Source: Rhodococcus sp. ABRD24 (GTDB lineage Bacteria; Actinomycetota; Actinomycetes; Mycobacteriales; Mycobacteriaceae). From it: a DNA stretch of 64,000 bases. The notes below the pieces were generated by a model that had not been told where the DNA came from, made no database searches, and saw only the letters and a list, made by a program, of their open reading frames with translations. Of the stretch, positions 18,627 through 32,050 are shown one piece after another. Where the stretch lies: NCBI RefSeq assembly GCF_004328705.1, contig NZ_CP035319.1, positions 1,674,001-1,738,000 on the forward strand, read 5' to 3'. Made by a program: the position numbers and the translations under genes. Every line of letters starts with the position of its first letter. Positions within the stretch are counted from its first letter, which is position 1.

Positions 18627-19360
18627 CCACAACCCTCACCCCGTTCCCCGGACACTTCGACGACACGTGGCGCGCGTTCGACGGCATCCACGGCGGGCTC
18701 GTGCTCGCCGCCATGCTGCGCGCCGCGGCCGTCGAGACCGATGCGGTTCCCGTCGCCGCCACCGCGCACTTCTACGCCCCGGTGCGCCCCGGTCCGATTG
18801 CCGCCACGGTCCGCCCCGGGCACGGGGGCCGCTCGCCCGGCGTGCAGGTGGACCTCGACTCGGCCGCCACGGCACTTGTCCGGCTGTCGCGCAACATCGC
18901 CCCCGCCGTCCATGCGCCGATGTCCGATGCCGCGGACAATCCGGAGAAGCTTCCCGCCCTGGATATTCCGGTCGACTTCGTACCGTTCTCGCAGCACCTC
19001 GACATCCGGCCGATCAACTCGGCCCGGCCGTTCGCGGGTGGCGCCGAACCCGAATTCGACGTGTGGATCCGGCTCCTCCCGACACTAGAGTTCACCGGCG
19101 TCGAACGCGCGGCGATCCTGCTCGACGCCCTGCCCCCGGGGCTGTTCGCAACCCGAACCATGCCTGTGCCGATCCCGACGACGGAGATCACCGCTCACTT
19201 CGCGCCGGCCGTGCACACCTCGGCCGGACCATGGCACCGGCTGCGGCACCGAACGGTGTGGTGGACACCCGACCTGTGCGTGGACGAGACCGAACTGTTC
19301 ACCTCCAGCGGTGAACTCGCCGCGCAGGCTCGGCAACTCCGCCGGATCCTCGACCACTGA
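18623..19360 (+). CDS. Acyl-CoA thioesterase-like double-hotdog protein
   Basis: This 245-residue protein resembles the TesB / acyl-CoA thioesterase domain family, made of two hotdog folds. The N-terminal FDGIHGGLVLAAMLRAA is the hotdog helix with the His-Gly-Gly motif, followed by ATAHFYAPVRPG. The second half ends in DETELFTSSGELAAQARQ, which fits the second helix. Such proteins hydrolyse or bind acyl-CoA in the cytoplasm. ATG 18623 overlaps the MFS stop (ATGA) and AGGAG lies eight bases upstream, so the two are co-translated. A joint role in acyl-product metabolism is only suggested. Confidence 0.75.
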   Translation: MTTTLTPFPGHFDDTWRAFDGIHGGLVLAAMLRAAAVETDAVPVAATAHFYAPVRPGPIAATVRPGHGGRSPGVQVDLDSAATALVRLSRNIAPAVHAPMSDAADNPEKLPALDIPVDFVPFSQHLDIRPINSARPFAGGAEPEFDVWIRLLPTLEFTGVERAAILLDALPPGLFATRTMPVPIPTTEITAHFAPAVHTSAGPWHRLRHRTVWWTPDLCVDETELFTSSGELAAQARQLRRILDH

Positions 19361-19447
19361 TGCGCAGCTCACACTCCAACCTGCTGGCATGCGACCTCAC
19401 GAGGGGGCAGAGTCGACGGTAGAAGGTCATCGAGGATCGGAGCAGAC

Positions 19448-19867
19448 ATGCCGGACCAGCCCCGCACCACCGGACCCGTCACCGCGCTCACCGAGCAGGA
19501 GAGCTGGGAGCAACTGCGCACCGGCCGCCTCGGCCGGCTCGTCGTGGTGATAGACGGAACGCCGGAGATCTATCCGGTGAACTACGCGGTCCGCGAGGAC
19601 AAGGTGTACTTCCGCACCGCGGAGGGCGACAAGCTCGCCGAGATCACCGTGCACCCACAGGTCGCCTTCCAGGCGGACCACGCCGACGACACCGCGGGCT
19701 GGAGCGTCGTCGTGCACGGTGCGGCCCGCACGCTGGTGCGGTTCGACGAGATCAACGCCGCCGAAGCGCTGGACCTGCAGTCGTGGGTGCCCACCGACAA
19801 GTTCAACTTCGTGGAGATCCGGCCGACGTCGATCACCGGCCGACGGTTCGTCATCAACCGCGGCTGA
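19448..19867 (+). CDS. Pyridoxamine 5'-phosphate oxidase-like flavoprotein
   Basis: This single-domain split-barrel protein of 139 residues belongs to the PNPOx-like group. LGRLVVVIDGTPEIYPVNYAV matches the start of that family (shown here only in part as a motif), and FRTAEGDKLAE contains the Arg-Thr-x-x-Gly-x-Lys that usually contacts flavin phosphate. Such short members in actinobacteria bind FMN or F420, and their reactions are mostly unknown. It ends four bases before the convergent mutT3 stop. Cofactor choice cannot be decided by eye. Confidence 0.78.
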   Translation: MPDQPRTTGPVTALTEQESWEQLRTGRLGRLVVVIDGTPEIYPVNYAVREDKVYFRTAEGDKLAEITVHPQVAFQADHADDTAGWSVVVHGAARTLVRFDEINAAEALDLQSWVPTDKFNFVEIRPTSITGRRFVINRG

Positions 19868-19871
19868 CCGA

Positions 19872-20711
19872 TCAGTCCAGCCACGCCAGCACGGTGGACG
19901 GTGACAGCGCCAGCACCGAGGCCGGCAACCGTCCGCGTAGGCCGCGGTCGGCGGTGACGACTGCGGTCAGGGTCGCTGCCCCCGACGCGAGCGCGGCCAC
20001 TGCGTCGTCGCCGCTGCCCCCGGCCGCGTGCACCGGTACCCGGGCGTCGAGATACTCGGCGCCGCGGGCCTGACCCTCGAGCACAGCCTCGATCCGCGGC
20101 AGCCAGCCGAATCCGCCGTCGGGCAGTTCGATCGTGCGCGGCAGCACCTGTGCGATCCGATCCAGCAGGTCCGTCGTCGCGCCCGCGCGATCACGCCACC
20201 AACCGTTCGGTCGCGAACCGAGCACGTTCGCGGTATCCAACAGCACCCTCATCTCGGTGGTGCGCAATGTCGGCCAGGCCACCGCGAAGCCGGGGTGCAA
20301 CGGCATGCACTCCACCTCGTTCTCAGGCACCCAGCGCAGCTCGGTGCTCTCACCATTGGGGACAACCGGCAGTGGCGCCGACACGTCGGCGATCACCGTC
20401 GTGTACGTCCAGCCGCCGTCGACGCTCGCGGTCACCCGCTCGGTGCGCACCTGCACCGCGTCCACGTCGATGCCCGTCTCCTCCTGCGCCTCGCGGACTG
20501 CCGCGTGGACGGTGGTCTCGTGGCTGTCCCGCGCGCCGCCCGGCAGGGCCCACGTGCCGCCCTGGTGGCTCCACGCCGCTCGATGCTGGAGCAGGACCGA
20601 GGCCGATCCGCCCGGCAGCGGAGCGCGTAGCAACAGCCCCGCCGCGCCGTGCCGACCCCAATGTCGCACCCCGTCCGGGGTGGTTGCCCACCCGTCTCCG
20701 TCACCGCGCAT
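19872..20711 (-). CDS. mutT3: MutT3-like Nudix hydrolase fused to a PIN/NYN-like domain
   Basis: Residues 1-152 form a Nudix domain close to M. tuberculosis MutT3, starting RGDGDGW and with a full Nudix box at residues 59-81 (GGARDSHE ... REAQEETG). Such enzymes hydrolyse nucleoside triphosphate derivatives, including oxidised guanine nucleotides. Residues 153-279 are an extra domain that begins MRVLLDTANVLG and has Asp159, Asp235/236 (GSGDDAV) and Asp255 (VTADRGLRG) on successive strands, the layout of a PIN or NYN nuclease active site. As remembered, M. tuberculosis MutT3 (about 217 residues) lacks such a domain. The gene is divergent from glnX-pknG, as in mycobacteria. Confidence 0.85.
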   Translation of the reverse strand: MRGDGDGWATTPDGVRHWGRHGAAGLLLRAPLPGGSASVLLQHRAAWSHQGGTWALPGGARDSHETTVHAAVREAQEETGIDVDAVQVRTERVTASVDGGWTYTTVIADVSAPLPVVPNGESTELRWVPENEVECMPLHPGFAVAWPTLRTTEMRVLLDTANVLGSRPNGWWRDRAGATTDLLDRIAQVLPRTIELPDGGFGWLPRIEAVLEGQARGAEYLDARVPVHAAGGSGDDAVAALASGAATLTAVVTADRGLRGRLPASVLALSPSTVLAWLD

Positions 20712-20868
20712 GGAGTACCCCTCACCTGCCCTGTTCGCCGAGCCACTCGCCTGTCCCCACAGTATTCCCCGCGACAGGACCGCAATGGCGGATCAACCTG
20801 CCGGTCCTGCTTATATGCTCGGCATACGGACCCGAACCACATGACCTTCGGAAGCCGAGGCGACTGCC

Positions 20869-22218
20869 GTGACACGGCATCACTACGCGATACTGGGGAA
20901 CACGACGCAGCGGAAGCCGTCGGGGGATCCGACCCGGCGGGAAACCTCGACTGCCCTCTCACCCCAGATTCCCCTCAGCGAACTGCTGCGGTCCACCCCG
21001 GCGCGGCTGCTCGCGGTCGGCGTCGCACTGCTGCTCGGCACGCTCGCTGTGGGCCTGATCGCGTCGGCCACGGTCAACGAGCGCAAGCAGGAGATCGACA
21101 CGCTGCTCACCACCACCGAACCGCTCGCCCAATCGACGCAAAACCTGTACGCCTCGCTGTCGGTGGCCGATGCCGCCGCGGCAACTGCCTTCCTCTCGGG
21201 AGGGGTGGAGCCGCAGGCGGTGCGCGATACGTACACGCAGGCGGTCGGGACGGCGGCGGCCGAGCTGGTGTCCACATCGGACGGTCTGCCCGGCGACGAC
21301 ACCAGCCGACGGCTGCTCACTCAAATCTCCACCGACCTGCCGGTGTACACGGGCCTGGTGGAGACCGCGCGAACCAACAACCGCGCGGGCAATCCGATGG
21401 GTGGGGCGTATCTGGCAGAGGCATCGACCCTGATGCAGACCCGGTTGCTGCCGCTCGCGGAGGCCCTGCACAGTGAGCGGGCCGCCGCCGCCACGGCACC
21501 GCAGTCAGGATTCGGACGTCCCCTGTGGACGCCGATCGGGTTGCTGGTGGCGCTGCTGATCGCGTTCGTCGCGACGCAGATCGTGATGGCGCGGCGGACC
21601 CGGCGCACGCTCAACCCGGGCCTGGTGTTCACCACCGCAATGGTGGCTGTGCTGCTCGCATGGATGCTGATCGCCGGCCTCGTCTCGGCGACCAGTGCGC
21701 ACCGGGCGGTGACCGAGGGCTCGCGTCCGCTCACGACACTCGATGCCGCACGCATCCTCGCGCAGCAGGCACGGACCGAGGAGACCCTGCAGCTGGTCCG
21801 GCGAGACGAGTCCGAGAACCACGCCCGGGCGTTCAACGCCGCCACCACCGAGTTGCACAATCTGCTCGACACGTACACGGCCCGTATCGGCCGCGACGAT
21901 GTCGCCCGTGCCTCGGTGGAGCTGAGCCAGTGGGACGCGTCCCACCAGCGCATGCTGGACGCGCTGTCGAGCGGTGACTGGATGTCTGCCGCGGCGATGA
22001 CGGCGGGCGCCGATCCGGACAGCTCGGCCGCACAATTCTCGGCGGTGGACGGCGCGCTCACCAACGCCGCCGACAGCGCGCGGGCGGAGCTCCGACGGGA
22101 CATCTCTCGCTCATCGACAGTGCTGTCCGCGCTGGGGCCGGGCGCGGTGGTATTGACCGTTGTCGCCGCGATCGGCATCCCGGTGGGGCTGTGGCCCCGG
22201 TTGAGGGAGTACCAGTGA
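20869..22218 (+). CDS. glnX: GlnX-like membrane protein of the PknG signalling unit
   Basis: This 449-residue protein has four predicted helices (about 46-66, 221-240, 250-273, 420-442) and two extracytoplasmic loops of about 150 residues each, mainly helical. In mycobacteria and corynebacteria GlnX passes the state of the periplasmic amino-acid-binding lipoprotein GlnH to the kinase PknG. The position directly before pknG and divergent from mutT3 supports the name. There is no glnH between glnX and pknG here; the gap is only 74 bases. GTG 20869 has GAGG about nine bases upstream. Confidence 0.82.
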   Translation: MTRHHYAILGNTTQRKPSGDPTRRETSTALSPQIPLSELLRSTPARLLAVGVALLLGTLAVGLIASATVNERKQEIDTLLTTTEPLAQSTQNLYASLSVADAAAATAFLSGGVEPQAVRDTYTQAVGTAAAELVSTSDGLPGDDTSRRLLTQISTDLPVYTGLVETARTNNRAGNPMGGAYLAEASTLMQTRLLPLAEALHSERAAAATAPQSGFGRPLWTPIGLLVALLIAFVATQIVMARRTRRTLNPGLVFTTAMVAVLLAWMLIAGLVSATSAHRAVTEGSRPLTTLDAARILAQQARTEETLQLVRRDESENHARAFNAATTELHNLLDTYTARIGRDDVARASVELSQWDASHQRMLDALSSGDWMSAAAMTAGADPDSSAAQFSAVDGALTNAADSARAELRRDISRSSTVLSALGPGAVVLTVVAAIGIPVGLWPRLREYQ

Positions 22219-22268
22219 CCGCCCATCGGGCCCGCGCCCCGACGACCGCCGACGCTGCATCGAACTGA

Positions 22269-24768
<2,500 letters not shown>

Positions 24769-24770
24769 CG

Positions 24771-26540
24771 TCAGACCCTCGATTCGTGCCGCAACTCGGT
24801 TTCCCTGCCGGCGCCCTTACCCTTGTCGTGGCCGATTCCGACGTGTGCCTCCTCGCGCATGCGCTCGACCATGTGCGGGTAGTGCAGCTCGAAGGCCGGA
24901 CGCTCGCTGCGGATCCGGGGCAGCTCGGTGAAGTTGTGCCGCGGCGGCGGGCAACTGGTGGCCCATTCGAGCGAGTTGCCGTAGCCCCACGGGTCGTCGA
25001 CCGTGACGACCTCGCCGTAGCGGTAGCTCTTGAAGACGTTCCACAGGAACGGCAGCGTCGAAGCGCCCAGGATGAACGAGCCGACCGTCGAGATCGAGTT
25101 CAGCATGGTGAAGCCGTCGGACGGCAGGTAGTCCGCGTAACGACGCGGCATGCCCTCGGCGCCCAGCCAGTGCTGCACCAGGAAGGTCGCATGGAAACCG
25201 ACCAGGGTGAGCCAGAAGTGAACCTTCGCCAGCCGCTCGTCCATCATCCGGCCGGTCATCTTCGGGAACCAGAAGTAGATGCCCGCGTAGGTGGCGAACA
25301 CGATGGTGCCGAACAGCACGTAGTGGAAGTGCGCGACAACGAAGTACGAGTCGGTGACGTGGAAGTCGATCGGCGGGCTGGCCAGCAGCACGCCCGACAA
25401 CCCACCGAAGAGGAAGGTCACCAGGAAGCCGACCGCGAAGAGCATCGGCGATTCGAACGTCAGCTGACCGCGCCACATCGTGCCGATCCAGTTGAAGAAC
25501 TTCACCCCGGTCGGAACCGCGATGAGGAACGTCATGAACGAGAAGAACGGCAGCAGAACGGCTCCCGTCGCATACATGTGGTGCGCCCACACCGCGATCG
25601 AGAGTGCCGCAATACCCATGGTCGCGTACACCAGGCCGCTGTAGCCGAAGATCGGCTTACGGGAGAACACCGGGAAGATCTCCGAGACGATGCCGAAGAA
25701 CGGCAGCGCGATGACGTACACCTCGGGATGACCGAAGAACCAGAACAGGTGCTGCCACAACATGACTCCACCCGTCGCCGGGTCGAACAGATGCGCACCG
25801 AGGTGACGGTCCACCCACAGACCGATGAGCGCGGCCGCGAGCAGCGGAAACACCAGCAGAATCAGCAGCGACGTGATGAGGATGTTCCACGTGAAGATCG
25901 GCATCCGGAACATGGTCATGCCGGGGGCACGCAGGCACACGATGGTGGTGATGAAGTTGACGCCACCGAGGATGGTGCCGACACCACCGAGAGTCAATCC
26001 GATGATCCACAGGTCGGCGCCCAGACCCGGCGAGTGCACCGCATTCGACAGCGGCACGTAGGCGGTCCACCCGAAGTCGGCGGCGCCACCCGGGGTGATG
26101 AAGCCGGCCGTCGCGATGAGACCACCGAACAAATACATCCAGTAGCTCAGCGCGTTGAGGCGTGGGAAGCTCACGTCCGGCGCGCCGATCTGCAGAGGGA
26201 CCAGAAAGTTGGCGAAGCCGAACACGACCGGAGTCGCGTACAGCAGCAGCATGATCGTGCCGTGCATCGTGAACAGCTGGTTGAACTGCTCGTTCGACAG
26301 AAACTGCAAGCCCGGGATCGCCAACTCGGTCCGCATCAGCAGCGCCATGAGGCCACCGATGAGGAAGAACGCGAACGCGGTGACCAGGTACATGACACCG
26401 AGCACCTTGGGATCGGTGGTCGTGATCATCTTGTAGATGAACGAGCCCTTGGGTCCCACTGTCGCGCGGCGGGCCGGCGCCGGTCGTGATGGCGTCGGCG
26501 TTCGCGTTGGAGCAAGGTCGATCTCGGGGTTGGCAACCAT
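24771..26540 (-). CDS. ctaD: Cytochrome c oxidase subunit I
   Basis: Subunit I of the aa3-type terminal oxidase reduces O2 to water and pumps protons. The 589-residue protein has twelve helices. FTMHGTIML carries a haem a His; [11 protein letters not shown] holds the CuB His and the cross-linked Tyr; AHHMYATG gives two more CuB His; and HFHYVLFG carries haem ligands. The N-terminal 30 residues are Pro/Thr/Ala-rich and cytoplasmic. ATG 26540 was chosen over a GTG 19 codons upstream. No other oxidase subunit is nearby, which is normal in actinobacteria, where ctaD stands apart from ctaC and ctaE. Confidence 0.95.
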   Translation of the reverse strand: MVANPEIDLAPTRTPTPSRPAPARRATVGPKGSFIYKMITTTDPKVLGVMYLVTAFAFFLIGGLMALLMRTELAIPGLQFLSNEQFNQLFTMHGTIMLLLYATPVVFGFANFLVPLQIGAPDVSFPRLNALSYWMYLFGGLIATAGFITPGGAADFGWTAYVPLSNAVHSPGLGADLWIIGLTLGGVGTILGGVNFITTIVCLRAPGMTMFRMPIFTWNILITSLLILLVFPLLAAALIGLWVDRHLGAHLFDPATGGVMLWQHLFWFFGHPEVYVIALPFFGIVSEIFPVFSRKPIFGYSGLVYATMGIAALSIAVWAHHMYATGAVLLPFFSFMTFLIAVPTGVKFFNWIGTMWRGQLTFESPMLFAVGFLVTFLFGGLSGVLLASPPIDFHVTDSYFVVAHFHYVLFGTIVFATYAGIYFWFPKMTGRMMDERLAKVHFWLTLVGFHATFLVQHWLGAEGMPRRYADYLPSDGFTMLNSISTVGSFILGASTLPFLWNVFKSYRYGEVVTVDDPWGYGNSLEWATSCPPPRHNFTELPRIRSERPAFELHYPHMVERMREEAHVGIGHDKGKGAGRETELRHESRV

Positions 26541-26625
26541 ATCCGAAATAGTCGGACTTCCGATGGTTCCGCCACGAGGGTCGAAGGTCCCGATCACACC
26601 GGCCTAGTGGCACCACTTTTCCGAG

Positions 26626-27816
26626 TCAGGAGAGCGCGATCGCCTTCCGTGCGATGGCGAGCTCCTCGTTGGTGGGCACCACCAACACCTCGACCGCCGA
26701 GGTGTCGGAACTGATCCGGCGCGCCACCCGTTCCGGCGACTCGTTGCGGGTCTCGTCGATCACGATACCGAGACCCTCGAGTCCGGCAAGGGAGTCGCGG
26801 CGGACGTCGACATTGTTTTCCCCCACCCCTCCGGTGAAGGTGACGGCATCGACGCCGCCGAGCTCTACGAGATACGCGCCGATGTAGCGGCGCAGCCGGT
26901 GCACGTACACGTCGTACGCCAGCTTCGCGTCGGGATTGCCGTCGGCCACGAGTTCGAGCACCGACCGGAAGTCGTTCTCCCCGCACAGGCCCTTGAGCCC
27001 TGAGTGCCGGTTGAGCAGGTCGTCGATCTCATCCACCTTCATACCGGCATTCCGGTGCAGATACAGGATGACACCCGGGTCGATGTCGCCGCTGCGGGTG
27101 CCCATCACGAGGCCCTCGAGCGGGGTCATGCCCATCGACGTGTCGATCGCCCGCCCGCCCCGGATCGCGGACGCCGATGCGCCGTTCCCGAGGTGCAGGA
27201 CGATCTGGCGAAGGTCCGCGCCGTCGCGACCCAGGAAGTCCGCCGCTCTGCCGCTCACGTACTCGTGCGAGGTTCCATGAAAACCGTAGCGGCGGATCCG
27301 GTTCGTGCGGGCCACCTCCGCATCGATTGCATACGTCGCAGCGGCATCGGGCAGCGTATGGAAGAACGCGGTGTCGAACACCGCGACATGCGGGACGTCC
27401 GGCAGCAGCCGGCGCGCCACCTCGATGCCGATCACGTTGGGCAGGTTGTGCAGCGGCGCGAGGGTGGACAGCCGGCGCAGTTCCTTCAGCACGGCGTCGT
27501 CGACAATGGTCGGCTCGTGAAACACCGCGCCGCCGTGGACCACCCGGTGCCCTACGGCCACGATGCCACGCTCGCGTAGCGGCGGGCCGGTCTCGGCGAT
27601 CACAGCCTCCGCGGCTCGCAGGCCGGCAATGTGATCGGGAAGGTGCAGTTCACGCTCCATCACCCCGCCCGCATACCGGTAGACGATGCGGCCCACCGGC
27701 TCCCCGATCCGCTCCACCAGACCGGACCCGATCGCGTCCCCCGTCACCGGATGCACCAGCTGGAACTTGATCGAGGAAGACCCCGAATTGATTACCAGCA
27801 CAATAGATTCGGTCAC
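26626..27816 (-). CDS. ackA: Acetate kinase
   Basis: AckA interconverts acetyl phosphate plus ADP with acetate plus ATP. The 396-residue protein has the sugar-kinase-like signatures [11 protein letters not shown] (residues 8-18), GHRVVHGG, the catalytic region [11 protein letters not shown] and FTGGVGENN near the C-terminus. Its GTG overlaps the pta stop by four bases, so pta and ackA are translated together. The pair makes acetate from acetyl-CoA in overflow conditions, or activates acetate. Confidence 0.96.
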   Translation of the reverse strand: MTESIVLVINSGSSSIKFQLVHPVTGDAIGSGLVERIGEPVGRIVYRYAGGVMERELHLPDHIAGLRAAEAVIAETGPPLRERGIVAVGHRVVHGGAVFHEPTIVDDAVLKELRRLSTLAPLHNLPNVIGIEVARRLLPDVPHVAVFDTAFFHTLPDAAATYAIDAEVARTNRIRRYGFHGTSHEYVSGRAADFLGRDGADLRQIVLHLGNGASASAIRGGRAIDTSMGMTPLEGLVMGTRSGDIDPGVILYLHRNAGMKVDEIDDLLNRHSGLKGLCGENDFRSVLELVADGNPDAKLAYDVYVHRLRRYIGAYLVELGGVDAVTFTGGVGENNVDVRRDSLAGLEGLGIVIDETRNESPERVARRISSDTSAVEVLVVPTNEELAIARKAIALS

Positions 27817-29909
27817 GATGTCATATCCTTCTCGGGACCGTCCTGTGCCTGGACAGCGGTGATCGCGACGGTATTGACGATGTCCTGCACCAGCGCGCCC
27901 CGGGACAGGTCGTTCACTGGTTTGTTCAGGCCCTGCAGCACCGGCCCCACCGCGACGGCACCGGCACTACGCTGCACCGCCTTGTACGTATTGTTGCCGG
28001 TGTTGAGGTCCGGGAACACGAAAACCGTAGCGCGGCCGGCGACCTCCGATCCGGGCAGCTTCGCATTCGCAACCGTCGGCTCGACGGCGGCGTCGTACTG
28101 GATTGGGCCCTCCACCAACAGGTCCGGACGCCGCTGGCGGACCAGAGCCGTCGCGGTGCGCACCTTGTCGACGTCCACCCCGGACCCCGAATCACCCGTC
28201 GAGTACGACAGCATCGCGACCCGCGGGTCGATTCCGAACCGAGCCGCGGTCCCGGCCGACGAGATCGCAATGTCGGCGAGCTGCTCGGCCGTGGGATCCG
28301 GAACGACGGCGCAGTCCCCATACGCGAGCACCCGGTCCGACAGACACATCAGGAACACGCTCGACACCGTCGACACTCCGGGCTGTGTCTTGATGATCTC
28401 GAGCGACGGCCGGATCGTATGGGCCGTGGTGTGCGAGGCACCGGACACCATGCCGTCGGCAAGCCCCCTGTGAACCATCATTGTTCCGAAATAGGAGATG
28501 TCCGCCATGACCTCGCGGGCGCGCTCCACCGTCATACCGCGGTGGGCGCGCAATCGGGCGTACTCGATCGCAAACTCGGTGATGTAGTCCGACTGCGTGG
28601 GATCGAGCACCAGCGCCGACGAGAGGTCCACCCCCAGTTCGGCAGCGCGGGCCCGAACCTTCGCCTCTTCACCGAGGATCGTCAGGTCCACCACCTGCCT
28701 GCGGAGCAGGCGTCCAGCGGCCCGCAGGATTCGATCGTCCTCGCCCTCGGGGAGGACGATGTGCTTGCGGTCCGAGCGAGCCCGGTCGATCAGCTGGTAC
28801 TCGAACATCTGTGGAGTCATCACCGACGGGATTCGCAGACGCAACCGCTCGATCAGGGTCGGAGCGTCCACCCGGCGCTCCATCAGACTCAGCGCGGTAT
28901 CGACCTTGCGCAGCGAGCCGACCGCCACCCGGCCACGGGTCTGAGCCGCAGTATGGGCGGTGTCGAACGTGCCCATCTCGGTGGCCAGGATCGGCAGCCG
29001 CGGATTGAGTCCCGCCATCAGCTTCGCAATCGCTGGGTGCGGCGCGATTCCGCCGTTCATGATAATGCCGGAAAGTGACGGAAATCCCTGCGCCTCATGC
29101 GCGTTCATCATCGCCAGGAGAACGTCGGAACGGTCACCGGGCACGATCACCACCGTGCCCTCGCCGAGGCGTTCGAGGATGTGTTCCGCCGTCATCCCAC
29201 CCACCATCACCTTCAGCGCCTCGCGCTGCATCAGCGCGGTGTCGCCACTGTACAAGCGGCCCTCGACAGCATCGAGCAGCTCGGCCATCGTGGGCGCGAC
29301 CAGCAGTGGGATCTCCGGCAGGCTCCACGCCGGCACCCCCAATGATTCGAGGGCCGAGGCATACTCGTCGAGCATCTCCGGCGCGCAACGGTTCGCCACG
29401 ATCGCGACCAGGTGCGCGTGCTGCGCGCCCAGCTCCACCGCGCACAGCTGCGCCAGCTGACGTACTTCCACCGGGCTGCGATGTACCCCGCGCAGTGTCA
29501 GCAGTACCGGCGCCTCGAGGTTGGCCGCGATCCGGGCGTTGTAACCGAGCTCACTGGGACTGGCGATATCGGTGTAGTCGGAACCGACGATCACCACCGC
29601 GTCGCAGTGCTCGGCCACCTGGTGGTAGCGCGAGACTATCTCGCTGAGGGCGCCGTCGGGATCCTCATGCACCTGCTCGTAAGTCACACCGAGGCACTGC
29701 TCGTAGTTCAGGTCGGCGGTGGTGTGGTCGATGAGCAGCTCGAGAATGTGGTCCGTCTCGTCGGTGCCGCGCGCAATGGGGCGGAACACCCCCACCCGTG
29801 CCGTCGACGCGCACAGCATCTGCAGCACGCCCAGTGCGACGGTCGATTTTCCGGTATCCCCCTCCGGCGAAGCGATGTAAACGCTCGATACATTGCCCGA
29901 ATCAGCCAT
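27813..29909 (-). CDS. pta: Phosphate acetyltransferase, long form
   Basis: Pta interconverts acetyl-CoA and acetyl phosphate. The 698-residue long form has an N-terminal BioD-like P-loop part ([17 protein letters not shown], residues 13-29), a DRTGG-type regulatory middle, and the catalytic domain from about residue 370 ([43 protein letters not shown]). The long form is usual in mycobacteria and enterics, where the N-terminal part responds to metabolites. It is first in pta-ackA and divergent, by 39 bases, from the reductase gene at 29949. Confidence 0.95.
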   Translation of the reverse strand: MADSGNVSSVYIASPEGDTGKSTVALGVLQMLCASTARVGVFRPIARGTDETDHILELLIDHTTADLNYEQCLGVTYEQVHEDPDGALSEIVSRYHQVAEHCDAVVIVGSDYTDIASPSELGYNARIAANLEAPVLLTLRGVHRSPVEVRQLAQLCAVELGAQHAHLVAIVANRCAPEMLDEYASALESLGVPAWSLPEIPLLVAPTMAELLDAVEGRLYSGDTALMQREALKVMVGGMTAEHILERLGEGTVVIVPGDRSDVLLAMMNAHEAQGFPSLSGIIMNGGIAPHPAIAKLMAGLNPRLPILATEMGTFDTAHTAAQTRGRVAVGSLRKVDTALSLMERRVDAPTLIERLRLRIPSVMTPQMFEYQLIDRARSDRKHIVLPEGEDDRILRAAGRLLRRQVVDLTILGEEAKVRARAAELGVDLSSALVLDPTQSDYITEFAIEYARLRAHRGMTVERAREVMADISYFGTMMVHRGLADGMVSGASHTTAHTIRPSLEIIKTQPGVSTVSSVFLMCLSDRVLAYGDCAVVPDPTAEQLADIAISSAGTAARFGIDPRVAMLSYSTGDSGSGVDVDKVRTATALVRQRRPDLLVEGPIQYDAAVEPTVANAKLPGSEVAGRATVFVFPDLNTGNNTYKAVQRSAGAVAVGPVLQGLNKPVNDLSRGALVQDIVNTVAITAVQAQDGPEKDMTS

Positions 29910-29948
29910 GAGCGACAGCCTAGTGACGATCGCGCATAATCGGCGTCC

Positions 29949-30458
29949 ATGAGCGAATCGTCATTCCCGGACGTGCGATGGGGTTCGGAGAACAGCATCC
30001 TGCGTCGCCCGGGCACCGCGTTTGCGTCCACCCGACTGGGGTCGTGGACCATCCGCCGGCTCGCCGGAGTCGACCGCAGACTGCTCGAACGCAGCAAGGG
30101 CCGGTACACCGTCCTGGGCCCCATCGGCGCACCGACAGTGCTGCTCAACACCGTCGGCCGCAAGTCCGGGCAGCGGCGAACCACCCCGCTGCTCTACATC
30201 CGCGACGGCGACCGCCTCGTGGTCGTGGGCAGCAACTTCGGGCAGCAGCACCACCCGGCGTGGACGTCGAACCTGCTGGCGCACCCCGCAGTGAGTGTCA
30301 CGATGGCCGGGCGCGACATCCCCGTCCTCGCCACTGAAGTCACCGGCGAGGACAAGGACCGGCTCTACCAGCAGTTCATCGAACTGGCCGGTGCCTACGC
30401 GGTGTATCAGGGCCGCACCGACCGGAACCTGCGGATGTTCGCGCTCACCCGCCGCTGA
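29949..30458 (+). CDS. Deazaflavin (F420)-dependent nitroreductase family protein
   Basis: This 169-residue split-barrel protein belongs to the family of M. tuberculosis Ddn. Typical features are LLNTVGRKSGQRRTTPLLYI (part of the F420 phosphate-binding region), VVGSNFGQQHHPAWTSNLLAHP and the ending RNLRMFALTRR. Family members use reduced F420 to reduce quinones, and some activate nitroimidazole drugs. The gene faces fgd1 tail to tail with 27 bases between; fgd1 is the main source of reduced F420, so the pairing makes sense. Its natural substrate is not shown by sequence. Confidence 0.88.
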   Translation: MSESSFPDVRWGSENSILRRPGTAFASTRLGSWTIRRLAGVDRRLLERSKGRYTVLGPIGAPTVLLNTVGRKSGQRRTTPLLYIRDGDRLVVVGSNFGQQHHPAWTSNLLAHPAVSVTMAGRDIPVLATEVTGEDKDRLYQQFIELAGAYAVYQGRTDRNLRMFALTRR

Positions 30459-30485
30459 GAAGTTGGACCCGCTTCACGGCAACTG

Positions 30486-31499
30486 TCAGGCCAGGGCACG
30501 CAGGCGCGGCGCGAGGTCGCGTTCGAAGAGGTCGAGGAACCGCTTCTGGTCGTGGCCGGGCGCGTGGAACACCAAGTGGTTGAGACCCGCGTCGAGGTAC
30601 GGCTTGACGAGCGCGACCGCCTCGTCCGGATCCGACGCCACGATCCAGCGCTTGGCAACCTGCTCGATCGGCAGCGCGTCGGCAGCGGCCTCCATCTCGA
30701 TCGGGTCCTCGATGCTGTGCTTCTGCTCCGGCGTCAACGACAGCGGTGCCCAGAAGCGGGTGTTCTCCAGCGCGGCCGCAGGATCGGTGTCGTACGAGAT
30801 CTTGATCTCGATCATCCGGTCGATGTCGGCGACGTTGCGCCCCACTTTTTCGGCGCCCTCCGTTACCGCGGGCATCAGCTTCTCGGTGTACAGGTCCATG
30901 CCCTTACCGGACGTGCAGATGAAGCCATCGCCGGCGCGACCCGCGTAGCGCGCCACGACGGGACCGCCCGCGGCGATGTACACGGGGATGCCGCCCTCGG
31001 GAACGTCGTAGATCGATGCGCCCTTGGTGCGGTAGTACTCGCCCTCGAAGTCGACGCGGTTGCCGGTCCACAGCTCACGCATCAGCTGCACCGACTCGCG
31101 CAGGCGCGCGAAACGCTCCTTGAACTCGGGCCATTCGCCCTTGAATCCGGTCGCGATCTCATTGAGCGCCTCCCCGGTGCCGACACCGAGCATGACGCGT
31201 CCTGGGTACAGGCAGCCCATTGTCGCAAACGCCTGCGCTACGACGGCCGGGTTGTAGCGGAACGTCGGAGTCATCACCGAGGTGCCGAGCTGCAGACGCT
31301 GAGTGCGCTCCCCCACGGCGGTCATCCATGCGATCGAGAACGGCGCATGGCCGCCGTTGTGCCGCCAGGGCTGGAAGTGGTCGCTGACGGTGACGCTGTC
31401 GAGGCCGTGTTCCTCGGCCATCACGCCCAGTTCCACCAGGTCGCGCGGACCGAACTGCTCCGCGGACGCCTTCAAGCCCAACTTCAATCCCTGTACCAC
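30486..31499 (-). CDS. fgd1: F420-dependent glucose-6-phosphate dehydrogenase
   Basis: Fgd oxidises glucose 6-phosphate to 6-phosphogluconolactone and reduces F420. The 337-residue TIM-barrel, luciferase-like protein is closely similar to M. tuberculosis FGD1 throughout: [25 protein letters not shown] with the active-site His and Trp, [13 protein letters not shown] with the catalytic Glu, and [11 protein letters not shown] 31499 has GGAG five bases upstream. It is separate from pta-ackA here by one gene, whereas in M. tuberculosis the three are adjacent. Confidence 0.96.
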   Translation of the reverse strand: MVQGLKLGLKASAEQFGPRDLVELGVMAEEHGLDSVTVSDHFQPWRHNGGHAPFSIAWMTAVGERTQRLQLGTSVMTPTFRYNPAVVAQAFATMGCLYPGRVMLGVGTGEALNEIATGFKGEWPEFKERFARLRESVQLMRELWTGNRVDFEGEYYRTKGASIYDVPEGGIPVYIAAGGPVVARYAGRAGDGFICTSGKGMDLYTEKLMPAVTEGAEKVGRNVADIDRMIEIKISYDTDPAAALENTRFWAPLSLTPEQKHSIEDPIEMEAAADALPIEQVAKRWIVASDPDEAVALVKPYLDAGLNHLVFHAPGHDQKRFLDLFERDLAPRLRALA

Positions 31500-31576
31500 C
31501 GGTTCTCCGATCGTCTACCCGATTCGATGTGGGTTCGAGTATGCCCCGCAGCGGTCTCCGGGGGCAGAGTCCGGTC

Positions 31577-32050
31577 TCAACGATGCTCGACCAGGCCGGG
31601 ATCCGCCCGCCAGTCGTAAACCACCGACGTGCGCAACAGAATGTCCTGCAGGGAGCGCCGCCGCGGGTCGACGGCCGCCCAGAACAGCCCGAAACCGAAC
31701 AGCACACACAGCACCGCACGGGCCGCGCACCGCGGCCACCGCACCAGGCGGCCGTTGCGGCTGACCATCCGCAGCCCCATCGCCACGGCACCGACGGTCC
31801 GCCCGCTGGTCCCCCAGCACACCGTCAGATACAGCACCGACAACGCGACGAACGTCGTGGCGGACAGCAGAAACTGCGCCTGCGGGAAGCGAAAGTCCTG
31901 CGGCGAGAAGAGCAACCGGATGAACATCAGTCCCACGTAGATTCCACCCATCAGGAACAGCACCACCCCGATGTCGATCAACGCGCCGAGGCCGCGAGTG
32001 ACGATGCCGGCGGGCCGGTGCGGCGGGTCATCCTGCCGGGCGCCCGTCAC
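31577..32050 (-). CDS. RDD-family membrane protein
   Basis: This 157-residue protein has an RDD domain: [17 protein letters not shown] starts the first helix with its conserved Arg and Asp, a second helix follows at about 55-80, and [15 protein letters not shown] plus [14 protein letters not shown] form the cytoplasmic third part. Members occur in bacterial membranes, and some affect ion or proton exchange; most are uncharacterised. GTG 32050 overlaps the stop of the repeat protein upstream (GTGA), so the two are co-translated and probably act together. Confidence 0.82.
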   Translation of the reverse strand: MTGARQDDPPHRPAGIVTRGLGALIDIGVVLFLMGGIYVGLMFIRLLFSPQDFRFPQAQFLLSATTFVALSVLYLTVCWGTSGRTVGAVAMGLRMVSRNGRLVRWPRCAARAVLCVLFGFGLFWAAVDPRRRSLQDILLRTSVVYDWRADPGLVEHR

